Positions 1 to 8,479 of a DNA stretch of 64,000 nt are shown here, one piece after another (the first letter of the stretch is position 1; each line of letters starts with the position of its first letter). Both the position numbers and the translations under genes were made by a program. Location of the stretch: assembly GCF_025195095.1 (NCBI RefSeq), contig NZ_JANAVZ010000003.1:186001-250000 (forward strand), given 5' to 3'. The DNA is from Paracoccus maritimus. GTDB taxonomy: Bacteria > Pseudomonadota > Alphaproteobacteria > Rhodobacterales > Rhodobacteraceae. A model generated the notes under the pieces. The model saw nothing but the letters and a program-made list of their open reading frames with translations. It had not been told where the DNA came from and searched no databases.

Positions 1-1350
1 TTTCCGCATGTCTATGCCTCGGGCATCGGTGGCTGGGCCGACGAGTCCCTGGACGGCGAGCGCAAGGACATGTCGGCGCTGTTCGACCTGATCCTGAAGC
101 ATGTCGATCCCCCCAAGCAGATCAGCCGCGCCGACGAGCCCTTCCAGATGCTGGCGACCACGCTTGGCGCCGACAACTTCCTGGGCCGCCTGCTGACCGG
201 CCGCGTCGAGGCCGGCACTGCCCGCGCCGGTGACACGCTGAAGGCGCTGTCGCGCGACGGCGAGCGAATCGAGCAGTTCCGCATCAACAAGATCCTGGCT
301 TTCCGCGGCCTGACACAAACCCCCATCGACCTGGCCGAGGCCGGCGACATCGTGACCATCGCGGGCATGGCCAAGGCCACCGTCGCCGACACTCTGTGCG
401 CCCCCGAGGTGGAAACCGCCCTGCCCTCGCAGCCCATCGATCCCCCGACCATCAGCGTCACGTTCGGCATCAACGACAGCCCCCTTGCCGGCAGGGAAGG
501 CAAAAAGGTCCAGTCGCGCGTCATTCGTGAACGGCTGATGAAGGAAGCCGAGGTCAATGTCGCGATCAAGGTCGAAGACACGCCCGGTGGCGATGCCTTC
601 GTCGTTTCGGGTCGCGGCGAACTGCAGATGGGTGTCCTGATCGAGAACATGCGCCGCGAAGGGTTCGAGCTGTCGATCAGCCGCCCGCGCGTCATCTTCC
701 GCGAAGAGGACGGCGTCCGGCTGGAGCCGATCGAGGAAGCCATCATCGATGTCGATGACGAATATACCGGCGTCGTCATCGAAAAGCTGACCGGCGAACG
801 CCGCGGCGACCTGGTCGAAATGCGTCCAGCAGGTGTCGGCAAGACCCGAATCGTGGCCCACGTGCCCTCGCGTGGGCTGATCGGCTATCAGGGCGAATTC
901 ATGACCGACACGCGCGGCAATGGCGTGCTGAACCGCATCTTCCACAGCTGGGCCCCGCACAAGGGCTCGATCCAGGGACGCCGTCAGGGCGTGCTGATCA
1001 GCATGGAAAACGGCGTTTCGGTGTCTTATGCGCTGTGGAAGCTGGAAGATCGCGGCAAGTTCTTCATCGGCGCGCAGGAGGAACTGTACCAGGGCATGAT
1101 CATCGGTGAACACAGCCGCGACAACGACCTGGAAGTGAACCCATTGAAAGGCAAGCAGCTGACCAACGTCCGCGCCTCGGGCACGGACGAGGCCGTCCGC
1201 CTGACGCCGCCGGTCCGGCTGTCGCTGGAAGAGGCGATCGCCTACATCAACGACGATGAGTTGGTCGAGGTCACGCCGAAGAACATCCGGCTGCGCAAGC
1301 GGTATCTGGATCCGCATGAACGCAAACGGCAGTCGCGCGCAGAAGCCTGA
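1..1350 (+). CDS. typA: Ribosome-associated GTPase TypA/BipA, 3' part
   Basis: The reading frame is open from base 1, so the gene begins upstream of the window. The 449 codons seen here are about the last three quarters of a protein usually near 605 residues. The N-terminal P-loop part of the GTPase domain is therefore missing. What remains covers the end of the G domain, the EF-Tu-like domain II, the EF-G-like domains III and V, and the BipA-specific C-terminal domain (segments such as GRGELQMGVLIENMRREGFE and SRGLIGYQGEFMTDTRG). TypA is a translational GTPase that binds the 70S ribosome and supports assembly and growth under cold and other stress. The C-terminus is Lys/Arg-rich, as in the family. 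No obvious T-rich terminator follows. Confidence 0.96.
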   Translation, partial: FPHVYASGIGGWADESLDGERKDMSALFDLILKHVDPPKQISRADEPFQMLATTLGADNFLGRLLTGRVEAGTARAGDTLKALSRDGERIEQFRINKILAFRGLTQTPIDLAEAGDIVTIAGMAKATVADTLCAPEVETALPSQPIDPPTISVTFGINDSPLAGREGKKVQSRVIRERLMKEAEVNVAIKVEDTPGGDAFVVSGRGELQMGVLIENMRREGFELSISRPRVIFREEDGVRLEPIEEAIIDVDDEYTGVVIEKLTGERRGDLVEMRPAGVGKTRIVAHVPSRGLIGYQGEFMTDTRGNGVLNRIFHSWAPHKGSIQGRRQGVLISMENGVSVSYALWKLEDRGKFFIGAQEELYQGMIIGEHSRDNDLEVNPLKGKQLTNVRASGTDEAVRLTPPVRLSLEEAIAYINDDELVEVTPKNIRLRKRYLDPHERKRQSRAEA

Positions 1351-1704
1351 CGATCGGCCAAGCCGAATCGCCTGCGAGAGACAAAGACAATTCGATGCAA
1401 CTCAGCTGAGCTGGAGGCGAACCTGACGATTTGTCTTGGTTCGCTTCTTCACAATGTTGTGCTAGACTGATCGTCTTAGAGGTCGGAGACGCATCGCAAT
1501 GGCCCGACAGACTGGCAGATCCCGCCACGGTTTGCCTGCAACGACATTTGCCAATGTCGTCGCGGACATGGCGGTATTTTTCCAGCGTATTGGCGCCAGA
1601 CATTTCTCCGAACCAAACTTCGTCCGACCGCTGGTGCGCACGTCAGGTCCGGCAATCGCCAGATCCGTGCCGTGGCACCCCGGACCAGCAGGAAAGGACA
1701 TCTC
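1351..1704. other. Intergenic region with a short dyad
   Basis: This is 354 bases with no convincing gene. It contains a perfect 8-bp inverted repeat, ACGACATT/AATGTCGT, with a 4-base spacer at 1541-1560, about 150 bases before the regulator start at 1705. A purine-rich ribosome binding site (aggaaagga) lies just before 1705. The dyad could be an operator for the TetR-like gene, but that is inference from position only. Other small open frames here cross this dyad and show no family signature. Confidence 0.4.
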
Positions 1705-2409
1705 ATGTCTATGGGCATTCCATCCAAGTCCGACATTCACCACATCGCAGAACCGGTTGCGGCGATGGTAAGGCGACGCCCCGCGACAGAAACCGGCGGC
1801 CTGCACGGTCGATCCATTGCGGTGGCGCTGGACCTGCTGCAGGAATATCAGTCGGTGCGGCCGCAACTGGATGAGATCGCAGCCGAGCTGGGCAGGCCGG
1901 TATCTGAAATCAGCGAGATATTTCCCGACCCGCAGGCCGTGCTGATCGCCGCCGCCGAACAGGCGCTTGTCCGGCTGATGGACAGTTGCACCAAGGCCGT
2001 CGTTCGTGTCGATCCTGACGATGCCGTCGCGCAATTTTGTGCGCTTGGCGAGGCGTATCTGGAATGGGCCCAGACCTATCCGGTCCATTTCCGGCTGATG
2101 TCTGATCAGCAGCTTCTTGACACTCTGGGCACGCCGCAACTGCGCCGCTACCTGAACTCACTTTCCGAATTGATGACGCGGATGCTGGAACGCGCGCAGG
2201 AAGCCGGAAACCTGCCTCAGGACGAGAATATTGCGCTGATGGTGCTGTCGTCGCGCAGCTTTGCCTATGGTCTGGCCCGGATGGTGGTCGATCAGCGGAT
2301 GGGCGAATGGTATGTGGACATGCCGCCGCTTGAATCCGCAAAGCTTGCCATGCGGGATTTTGTACGCAGATTCGCCCGCGGCTCTCTGCGCCGCAGCACG
2401 GCGCCCTGA
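1705..2409 (+). CDS. TetR/AcrR-like regulator with diverged DNA-binding domain
   Basis: A 234-residue protein, started at the ATG that follows a good ribosome binding site (aggaaagga). An earlier in-frame start at 1672 lacks one. Residues about 35-80 align with the TetR helix-turn-helix layout (ALDLLQEY, LDEIAAELG, EIFPDPQAVLIAAAEQAL), but the usual YxxF turn is replaced by EISEIF. Residues about 105-225 resemble the WHG-type TetR C-terminal ligand domain (LGEAYLEWAQTYPVHFRLM). It is probably a transcriptional regulator, with target and ligand unknown. The neighbours typA and ahcY do not suggest a ligand. Loss of the canonical recognition-helix residues makes DNA binding less certain than the fold. 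Confidence 0.7.
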   Translation: MSMGIPSKSDIHHIAEPVAAMVRRRPATETGGLHGRSIAVALDLLQEYQSVRPQLDEIAAELGRPVSEISEIFPDPQAVLIAAAEQALVRLMDSCTKAVVRVDPDDAVAQFCALGEAYLEWAQTYPVHFRLMSDQQLLDTLGTPQLRRYLNSLSELMTRMLERAQEAGNLPQDENIALMVLSSRSFAYGLARMVVDQRMGEWYVDMPPLESAKLAMRDFVRRFARGSLRRSTAP

Positions 2410-2493
2410 TCTGTTCGCGACAAGACCAGCCATTTGCCGCCGCTTGCCGGCTTTTGTCTGGGCCGACACGCGACCGTGAAGACCGATCTGGTT

Positions 2494-2649
2494 GGAAAGG
2501 GGCAGCGCATTGCCTCTTTCCGGGCTGCGGCAGATCTGGGGTTCTGCCGCAGCCTTAACGTTCCTTGAACCCCGGCCGTCCGCCTGATCCGACTTTTCGT
2601 CAGCAGCGCCTTCCGCTATGACCGGGCCTGACCGCAGACCGACGAAAGG
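2494..2649 (+). promoter_or_regulatory. Structured leader upstream of ahcY-metK
   Basis: Three pairings can be read directly. Hairpin 1 is 2494-2504 with 2511-2521 (11 bp, one G-U). Hairpin 2 is 2523-2533 with 2544-2554 (11 bp, perfect). Bases 2593-2601 (CTTTTCGTC) can also pair with 2641-2649 (GACGAAAGG), which covers the ribosome binding site just before the GTG at 2660. Hairpin 1 or 2 could instead end the upstream regulator transcript, although neither is followed by a T-run. The sequence does not match the SAH, SAM-II or SAM/SAH riboswitch consensus as I know them. That a ligand controls ahcY here is inference only. Confidence 0.45.
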
Positions 2650-2659
2650 CCGGAATCCC

Positions 2660-4051
2660 GTGACCGACTACATCATCCGAGACATCGAACTTGCCCAGTA
2701 TGGACGCAAGGAACTGGACATCGCAGAAACCGAGATGCCCGGCCTGATGGCGTTGCGCGCCGAATACGGCGCGGCGAAACCCCTTGCCGGGGCGCGTATC
2801 GCGGGCAGCCTGCACATGACCGTGCAGACCGCCGTGCTGATCGAGACGTTGACCGCGCTGGGTGCCGAGGTGCGTTGGGCATCGTGCAATATCTATTCGA
2901 CCCAGGATCATGCCGCCGCCGCAATCGCGGCAAGCGGGGTGCCCGTCTTCGCCATCAAGGGCGAAACGCTTGAGGAATACTGGTCCTATACCGACCAGAT
3001 CTTCCAGTTTGCGGATGGCGACGCGAACATGATCCTCGACGATGGCGGCGACGCGACGCTGTATATCCTGCTGGGTGCGCGGGTCGAGGCGGGTGAAACC
3101 GACCTGATCGCGACCCCCATCAGCGAAGAGGAAGAGGCGCTGTTTGCACAGATCCGCAAGCGGCTTGCCGCAAGCCCCGGCTGGTTCACCGCGCAGCGCG
3201 ACGCGATCAAGGGCGTCAGCGAGGAAACCACCACCGGCGTCCACCGTCTTTATGATCTGCACCGCAAGGGGCTGCTGCCCTTCCCCGCGATCAACGTGAA
3301 CGACAGCGTCACCAAGTCGAAATTCGACAACAAGTATGGCTGCAAGGAATCGCTGGTCGATGGCATCCGCCGCGCCACCGATGTGATGATGGCCGGCAAG
3401 GTGGCGGTTGTCTGCGGTTATGGCGACGTCGGCAAGGGCAGCGCTGCGTCGCTGCGCGGCGCCGGTGCCCGCGTCAAGGTCACCGAGGTCGATCCGATCT
3501 GCGCCCTGCAGGCCGCGATGGACGGCTTCGAGGTGGTGACGCTGGAAGACGTGGCAGACAGCGCAGATATCTTCATCACCACCACCGGCAACAAGGACGT
3601 GATCCGACTGGAACACATGCGCGCCATGAAGGATATGGCGATCGTCGGCAATATCGGCCATTTCGACAATGAAATTCAGGTCGCCGCGCTGAAGAACCAC
3701 AAATGGACCAACGTCAAGGATCAGGTGGACATGATCCAGATGCCCTCGGGCAATCGGATCATCCTGCTGTCGCAGGGTCGCCTGCTGAACCTGGGGAATG
3801 CGACGGGTCACCCGTCCTTCGTGATGTCGGCCAGCTTCACCAATCAGGTCCTGGCCCAGATCGAATTGTGGACCAAAGGCGATGAATATCAGCCAGGCGT
3901 CTATATTCTGCCGAAGGCGCTGGATGAAAAGGTCGCTCGCCTGCATCTGGACAAGATCGGGGTCAGGCTGACACAACTGTCGCGCGAACAGGCCGACTAT
4001 ATCGGCGTGACGCCCGAAGGCCCCTTCAAGTCCGACCATTACCGGTACTGA
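2660..4051 (+). CDS. ahcY: Adenosylhomocysteinase (S-adenosylhomocysteine hydrolase)
   Basis: A 463-residue cytosolic NAD-dependent enzyme that splits S-adenosylhomocysteine into adenosine and homocysteine, removing the product inhibitor of methyltransferases. The GTG start ([20 protein letters not shown]) is chosen because family proteins begin there and a gaaagg ribosome binding site lies 10 bases upstream. An ATG at 2618 would add 14 unrelated residues. The NAD-binding loop CGYGDVGKG is at residues 252-260 and the catalytic SLHMT near 50-54. The insertion at about 150-185 is typical of the longer bacterial form. The metK gene follows after 3 bases, so the two are surely co-transcribed. Confidence 0.98.
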   Translation: MTDYIIRDIELAQYGRKELDIAETEMPGLMALRAEYGAAKPLAGARIAGSLHMTVQTAVLIETLTALGAEVRWASCNIYSTQDHAAAAIAASGVPVFAIKGETLEEYWSYTDQIFQFADGDANMILDDGGDATLYILLGARVEAGETDLIATPISEEEEALFAQIRKRLAASPGWFTAQRDAIKGVSEETTTGVHRLYDLHRKGLLPFPAINVNDSVTKSKFDNKYGCKESLVDGIRRATDVMMAGKVAVVCGYGDVGKGSAASLRGAGARVKVTEVDPICALQAAMDGFEVVTLEDVADSADIFITTTGNKDVIRLEHMRAMKDMAIVGNIGHFDNEIQVAALKNHKWTNVKDQVDMIQMPSGNRIILLSQGRLLNLGNATGHPSFVMSASFTNQVLAQIELWTKGDEYQPGVYILPKALDEKVARLHLDKIGVRLTQLSREQADYIGVTPEGPFKSDHYRY

Positions 4052-4054
4052 TCC

Positions 4055-5233
4055 ATGACCGAATATTCACTGTTCACCTCGGAATCCGTGTCCGAGGGCC
4101 ATCCCGACAAGATCGCTGACCAGATCAGCGATGCGATTCTGGATTCGATCCTTGCCGAGGATCCGCGCGCCCGCGTTGCCTGCGAAACCATGGTCAAGAC
4201 CGGTGTCGCGATCATCTCGGGCGAGATCTCGACCAATGCCTGGGTTGATCTGGAATCGATCGTGCGCGGCGTCATCAACGACATCGGATACACCTCGTCC
4301 GATGTCGGATTCGACGGCGCGACCTGTTCGGTCATCAACATCATCGGCAAGCAGTCGCCAGAGATCAATCAGGGCGTCGACCGCGAGAACCTGGAGGAAC
4401 AGGGCGCGGGCGATCAGGGCCTGATGTTCGGCTATGCCAGTGACGAGACCGACGTGCTGATGCCTGCGCCCATCACCTACGCGCACCGGCTTGTGGAACG
4501 GCAATCGAAAGTCCGCCGTGATGGCACGCTGGATTGGCTGCGTCCCGACGCCAAGTCGCAGGTCACCCTGCGCTACGGCGCCGATGGTCGCCCCGAGGCG
4601 ATCGACGCGGTGGTTCTGTCCACGCAGCACAACCCCGAAATTTCGCTGGCCGATCTGCGCGAAGCCGTGATCGAGGAAATCATCAAGCCTGTCCTGCCTG
4701 CCGAATGGCTGTCGGCCGAGACCAAGTATTTCATCAATCCGACCGGCAAGTTCGTGATCGGCGGGCCGGTTGGCGATTGCGGTCTGACCGGGCGCAAGAT
4801 CATCGTGGACAGCTATGGCGGCATGGCCCGTCATGGCGGCGGTGCGTTTTCGGGCAAGGATCCCAGCAAGGTGGATCGCTCGGCCGCCTATGCCGGGCGG
4901 TGGGTCGCCAAGAACATCGTGGCGGCAGGTCTGGCAAGCCGGTGCGAGATTCAGGTCAGCTATGCCATCGGCGAGGCGCAACCCACCTCGATCAGCCTCA
5001 ACACCTTCGGGACCGAAACCGTCCCGCACGAGAAGATCGTCGCGGCGGTGCGCGAGGTGTTCGACCTGCGCCCCTTTGCGATCATCCGCGATCTGGACCT
5101 GCTGCACCCGATCTATCGCCCGACTGCCAGCTATGGCCATTTCGGTCGCGAGCCTTATGCGCTGGCTGGCGCAACCGCCTTCAGTTGGGAAAAGACCGAC
5201 AAGGCCGAGGCGCTGAAAGCCGCGATGACCTGA
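4055..5233 (+). CDS. metK: Methionine adenosyltransferase (SAM synthetase)
   Basis: A 392-residue enzyme that makes S-adenosylmethionine from methionine and ATP. The signature [11 protein letters not shown] is at residues 13-23, and the glycine-rich P-loop-like [17 protein letters not shown] is near 265-281. Both are intact, and the length is standard for the family. It starts 3 bases after ahcY, so the SAM-producing and SAH-removing enzymes share one transcript. A perfect 14-bp hairpin after the stop is probably its terminator. Confidence 0.98.
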   Translation: MTEYSLFTSESVSEGHPDKIADQISDAILDSILAEDPRARVACETMVKTGVAIISGEISTNAWVDLESIVRGVINDIGYTSSDVGFDGATCSVINIIGKQSPEINQGVDRENLEEQGAGDQGLMFGYASDETDVLMPAPITYAHRLVERQSKVRRDGTLDWLRPDAKSQVTLRYGADGRPEAIDAVVLSTQHNPEISLADLREAVIEEIIKPVLPAEWLSAETKYFINPTGKFVIGGPVGDCGLTGRKIIVDSYGGMARHGGGAFSGKDPSKVDRSAAYAGRWVAKNIVAAGLASRCEIQVSYAIGEAQPTSISLNTFGTETVPHEKIVAAVREVFDLRPFAIIRDLDLLHPIYRPTASYGHFGREPYALAGATAFSWEKTDKAEALKAAMT

Positions 5234-5240
5234 ACAGAGC

Positions 5241-5273
5241 GCCTGACCGCCGGGGATTTCCCGGCGGTCAGGC
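5241..5273. terminator. Bidirectional terminator between metK and the GNAT gene
   Basis: A perfect 14-bp stem (5241-5254 with 5260-5273) with a GATTT loop lies in the 49 bases between two convergent stop codons. There is no long T-run on either side, but the stem is GC-rich and correctly placed to stop both transcripts. Confidence 0.8.
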
Positions 5274-5282
5274 ACCGCTTGG

Positions 5283-5765
5283 TTACGCGATCAGATCCAG
5301 TCGCATGAAGATGCTGTTCGGATCGGGGCGATAGGAACCGAAGGGCGGGCAGTCGGTGAACCCGGCCCGTTCATACAACCCGCGTGCCGCGCGAAAGCTT
5401 GGCTGAGCTCCGGTCTCGAGGAACAGACGCCGCAGCCCTGCGGCAAGCGCATGTTCGATCATATGGTCCAGCATGCGCCGCGACAGACCTTGGCCGCGAT
5501 GTTCCGCAAGGACATGCATGGACTTCAGTTCGCCGTCCGCGTCGCCGAAACGCTTCAATGCCCCCATGGCGATCGGACCACCCGCGCGGCGCAGCACGAA
5601 GAAGTCGATCGCAGGCGACAACAATGCCTCGCGCGGCATCATGTGGATCGATTCCGGCGGCGTGTCGGCGTGCATCGCTTCGACATGTCGCTGAAACAGC
5701 AGCGCCAGATCGGTGCCGAGCGGGCTTTCGGTCGCGATGCGGATGTCACCTGTCTGTTGGATCAT
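5283..5765 (-). CDS. GNAT family N-acetyltransferase
   Basis: A 160-residue protein. The start is chosen at the ATG preceded by gggggaag; an upstream ATG at 5816 adds 17 residues with no family character. Residues 80-105 carry the GNAT acetyl-CoA signature (ELKSMHVLAEHRGQGLSRRM, with the R/Q-x-x-G-x-G type loop at RGQGL). The C-terminal part RRLFLETG and GLYERAGF is typical of motif B. The acceptor substrate cannot be told from sequence. It faces metK across a shared terminator and is preceded by a gene-free region rich in minus-strand hairpins. Confidence 0.9.
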   Translation of the reverse strand: MIQQTGDIRIATESPLGTDLALLFQRHVEAMHADTPPESIHMMPREALLSPAIDFFVLRRAGGPIAMGALKRFGDADGELKSMHVLAEHRGQGLSRRMLDHMIEHALAAGLRRLFLETGAQPSFRAARGLYERAGFTDCPPFGSYRPDPNSIFMRLDLIA

Positions 5766-5839
5766 CTTCTTCCCCCGGCAGGCGATCTGTAAACCCCGAT
5801 CCGGGTCCCGGGTCAAGCCGCGTGCCAGTCCCCAACACA

Positions 5840-5985
5840 GACAAAAGAACCTCGCAAGACAATGCCTTGCGAGGTCAGTTCAAGTCTGATTATCGGCAGC
5901 GGGAACACTGCCTTGGGCAAGGTTTTGCCACGCGCCCGGTCCCGGCGCCATCCGCATCATTGCCTATGCGTCAGTCGTCGTAGGC
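5840..5985 (-). ncRNA. Possible second minus-strand small RNA
   Basis: Between the terminators at 5987-6013 and 5849-5875 lie about 110 bases with no gene and several short hairpins on the minus strand: TGCCTA/TAGGCA, GGCAA/TTGCC and GGCAG/CTGCC. The last is followed by the clear 5849-5875 terminator. This would make an RNA of roughly 100-145 nucleotides. I recognise no known RNA family and no promoter. The alternative is that the second terminator simply backs up the first. Confidence 0.3.
5849..5875 (-). terminator. Rho-independent-type terminator, minus strand
   Basis: A perfect 10-bp stem (5849-5858 with 5866-5875) is followed, on the minus strand, by TCTTTTGTCTG. No protein gene ends just upstream on that strand, so it must end an RNA gene or read-through from the 5986-6105 candidate. 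Confidence 0.6.
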
Positions 5986-6105
5986 AAGAAAAAAGCCCGC
6001 CTGAACGGCGGGCCGAAACTGATGAAATAGGATAGGTCCCTGCCCTTAGAACTGGGGAGAAGGCAGGGACCGTTTTCGTCAGAGAGAAACACTCGAAAAC
6101 GAATG
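5986..6105 (-). ncRNA. Candidate trans-acting small RNA with three hairpins
   Basis: Read on the minus strand there are three consecutive hairpins in about 115 bases. The first is an 8-bp CGTTTTCG/CGAAAACG stem (6094-6101 with 6071-6078) with loop AGTGTTTCTCTCTGA. The second is a 10-bp perfect GGTCCCTGCC/GGCAGGGACC stem (6062-6071 with 6035-6044) whose loop carries TTCTCCCCAGTTCTAA. The third is a 7-bp GCCCGCC/GGCGGGC terminator stem (5995-6013) followed by TTTTTTCTTG. Pyrimidine-rich CUCCCC-type loops that can pair with Shine-Dalgarno sequences are typical of alphaproteobacterial regulatory RNAs. No open frame fits. The 5' end is estimated, and no promoter could be assigned. Confidence 0.55.
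5987..6013 (-). terminator. Rho-independent terminator of the small RNA candidate
   Basis: On the minus strand, a 7-bp GCCCGCC/GGCGGGC stem with a 5-base loop (5995-6013) runs directly into six T residues and TTCTTG-like sequence. It is one of the most canonical terminators in the window. Confidence 0.75.
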
Positions 6106-6254
6106 ACGCATCCCTATCGCGGCGTGCCTGCCGCGTCACCGGGGCAAGATTGCCTATGCTTCGCCGCACAAGCGCCGCGAATCGAATCAACGGGGGAATG
6201 TGGCGTAGGTCCAGTCTTGTGCGCGACGATTAATTGCGCGGCTATGGACCTGAG

Positions 6255-6295
6255 GATTTCGCAAATTGCGCGCCGGCCCGGATGATTTCGCAAAT
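6255..6295 (+). promoter_or_regulatory. Paired 12-bp direct repeats, candidate operators
   Basis: GATTTCGCAAAT occurs exactly twice, at 6255-6266 and 6284-6295, a centre spacing of 29 bases or about three helical turns. Each copy is itself symmetric (ATTT-N3-AAAT). They lie 90-130 bases upstream of the amino-acid dehydrogenase start at 6387, where an activator or repressor could sit. The regulator is unknown, and no Lrp-type gene is adjacent. Confidence 0.45.
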
Positions 6296-6386
6296 GATCC
6301 TGTGCTTGCAAACCCTGCGGCGACCGGCTTTCTGACCGTGCTTCATGGCGACATGGGCAGACCGTCCTGCAGGGAGGAAGCACGAG

Positions 6387-7436
6387 ATGGGACTGGAACT
6401 GACGGATCTTGACGCGCCCGACGGGTTCGAACGCCTAGTGCGCGCGCGTGACACGGCAGCGGGGCTGGACGCACTGATCTGCGTGCACTCGACCGTGCTG
6501 GGGCCCGCGGCGGGCGGCTGTCGAATGTGGGATTACGGCTCGGACGCCGAGGCGATCGCCGATGTCACCCGCCTTGCCCGCGGCATGACCTTCAAGAACG
6601 CGATGGCGGGCCTTGGCCTGGGCGGCGGCAAGTCGGTCATTATCGGCAACGCCCGGACGGACAAGACACCTGCGCTGATGCGCGCCTTCGGTGAGGCGGT
6701 CGATACATTGAAGGGCAGCTACTACACCGCCGAGGATGTCGGCATCTCGCCGCAGGACATGGCCTACGCGGCCGAACACACGGCCTATGCCGTCGGACTG
6801 TCCGGCGCGTCGGGCGACCCGTCGCCCTGGACCGCGGAAGGCGTGTTCCGCTGTCTGCGTGTCGGCGCGGCCCATGTCTTTGGCGATGACGTGCTGATCG
6901 GCCGTCGCGTGCTGATTCAGGGGCTTGGGCATGTCGGAATGTCTTTGGCCGAAAAGCTGCACGAGGCAGGCGCCGATCTGATCGTGACCGACATTCACGA
7001 GGCTGCGCTTGACGCGGCAAGCCGGGAACTGGACGCACGGATCTGCCAGCCCGACGAGATCTTCGATCAGCAGTTCGACATCTTCGCCCCCTGTGCGCTT
7101 GGCGGCGTCCTGAACAGCGCCAGCGTCGCCAGGCTGTCGGCACGGCTGGTCTGCGGGGCGGCCAACAACCAGCTGGCCAGCGATAACATCGCGGACAGGT
7201 TGCGTGCGCGCAACATCACCTATCTGCCCGATTATGTGGTCAATGCCGGCGGCATCATCAGCGTCGCCAGCGAGATCCACGGCAGGGACGATGCATGGCG
7301 GCGCGCACGTCTGGACGGAATCGCCGGTCGTGTGGCCGAGATGCTGAACCGTGCCGACACCGAGGACCGCAGCACCACCGACGTCGCAGACGAGATGGTC
7401 CACAACATGCTGCGCGAGGCCTCGGTCAGCGCCTGA
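6387..7436 (+). CDS. Leucine/valine dehydrogenase family enzyme (Glu/Leu/Phe/Val dehydrogenase)
   Basis: A 349-residue NAD-dependent amino-acid dehydrogenase of the short Leu/Phe/Val type, which would deaminate a branched-chain or aromatic amino acid to its oxo acid. The start follows a strong gggagg site; an in-frame upstream ATG lacks one. Active-site lysines are present at K70 (TFKNAM) and K82 (GGGKSVI), matching the leucine dehydrogenase pair. The Rossmann loop GLGHVGMSLAEK is near residue 175. Length and motifs fit leucine dehydrogenase best, but the side chain accepted is not proven. Two 12-bp repeats upstream may control it. A nucleoside hydrolase follows after about 100 bases. Confidence 0.9.
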   Translation: MGLELTDLDAPDGFERLVRARDTAAGLDALICVHSTVLGPAAGGCRMWDYGSDAEAIADVTRLARGMTFKNAMAGLGLGGGKSVIIGNARTDKTPALMRAFGEAVDTLKGSYYTAEDVGISPQDMAYAAEHTAYAVGLSGASGDPSPWTAEGVFRCLRVGAAHVFGDDVLIGRRVLIQGLGHVGMSLAEKLHEAGADLIVTDIHEAALDAASRELDARICQPDEIFDQQFDIFAPCALGGVLNSASVARLSARLVCGAANNQLASDNIADRLRARNITYLPDYVVNAGGIISVASEIHGRDDAWRRARLDGIAGRVAEMLNRADTEDRSTTDVADEMVHNMLREASVSA

Positions 7437-7540
7437 TCGGGAATCCACCAAGCCAGCGGCTTCGCCACCGGGCACAACTACTGGGTTGCGTGTTTCCGCG
7501 ACAGGTTTCAGAACTGACCTCCGGATTTCAGGAGAACAGC

Positions 7541-8479
7541 GTGACCCAGAAGATCATCATCGACACAGATCCCGGACAGGACGACGCCGTAGCGATCCTC
7601 TTGGCCCTGGCCAGTCCCGAATTCGAGGTGATGGGGATCACGGCGGTGGCCGGAAACGTGCCCTTGTCGCTGACCGAACTGAATGCGCGCAAGATCGTCG
7701 AACTGGCGGGACGGACGGATGTTCCGGTCTTCGCCGGCTGCGACGCGCCCTTGGCACGCAAACTGGTGACGGCCGAACATGTTCACGGCAAGACCGGCCT
7801 GGACGGTGTCGAACTGCCACAGCCATCGGTGCCATTGCAGCCGATCCATGCGGTCGATTTCATCATCGACACGCTGCGCGAACAGCCCTCCGGCAGCGTC
7901 ACACTGGTGCCCATCGGGCCGCTGACGAATATCGCCACCGCGTTTCGCCGCGCGCCCGACATCATCGGCCGCGTCGCCAGGATCGTGCTGATGGGCGGCG
8001 CCTATTTCGAGGTCGGCAACATCACCCCAGCCGCCGAATTCAACATCTACGTCGATCCAGAAGCGGCGGCCGAGGTCTTTGCGTCGGGGGCGCCACTGGT
8101 GGTCCTGCCACTGGACGCGACCCACGAGGCGCTGACCAGCCGGGACTGGGTCCAGACCATGCGCGCCCTGCCCGGAGGCTGTGGCCCGGCCATCGCCAGC
8201 TGGACCGATTTCTTCGAACGGTTCGACAAGGAAAAATACGGAAATCAGGGTGCCCCGCTGCACGATCCCTGCACGATCGCGTGGCTGTTGCAGCCCGATC
8301 TTTTCGAGGGCCGTGACATCAACGTGGAAATCGAAACCGAAGGACGCTTTACCACCGGCATGACGGTTGCCGACTGGTGGCGCGTCAGTGGCAGGCCCGC
8401 AAACGCGCTGTTCCTGCGCCATGTCAACCGCGACGCGCTGTTCGATCTGCTGACCACGCGGCTGGCGCGCCTGCCCTAG
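7541..8479 (+). CDS. Inosine-uridine-preferring nucleoside hydrolase
   Basis: A 312-residue enzyme that hydrolyses the N-glycosidic bond of nucleosides to free base and ribose (purine or pyrimidine salvage). The calcium-binding signature DTDPGQDDA is at residues 8-16 (family pattern DxDxGxDD). GPLTNIATA and NITPAAEFNIYVDPEAA are conserved downstream. The GTG start is chosen because ggag lies 7-10 bases upstream and the family begins just before this motif. Its TAG stop shares a CTAG palindrome with the stop of the convergent skp-like gene, so the two genes overlap by 4 bases. Base preference is not determined. Confidence 0.93.
   Translation: MTQKIIIDTDPGQDDAVAILLALASPEFEVMGITAVAGNVPLSLTELNARKIVELAGRTDVPVFAGCDAPLARKLVTAEHVHGKTGLDGVELPQPSVPLQPIHAVDFIIDTLREQPSGSVTLVPIGPLTNIATAFRRAPDIIGRVARIVLMGGAYFEVGNITPAAEFNIYVDPEAAAEVFASGAPLVVLPLDATHEALTSRDWVQTMRALPGGCGPAIASWTDFFERFDKEKYGNQGAPLHDPCTIAWLLQPDLFEGRDINVEIETEGRFTTGMTVADWWRVSGRPANALFLRHVNRDALFDLLTTRLARLP

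Noticed and set aside
1462..2139. Minus-strand frames opposite the TetR-like gene
   Set aside because: They are shadow frames in other phases with no domain; the plus-strand gene has a clear ribosome binding site and fold.
2494..2660. A known SAH, SAM-II or SAM/SAH riboswitch in front of ahcY
   Set aside because: The stems are clear, but the conserved wording of these riboswitches (as I remember it) is not present. I report only a structured leader.
5957..6190. A 77-codon minus-strand open frame
   Set aside because: It runs through all three hairpins and the terminator of the small RNA candidate, has no family signature and shows no ribosome binding site.
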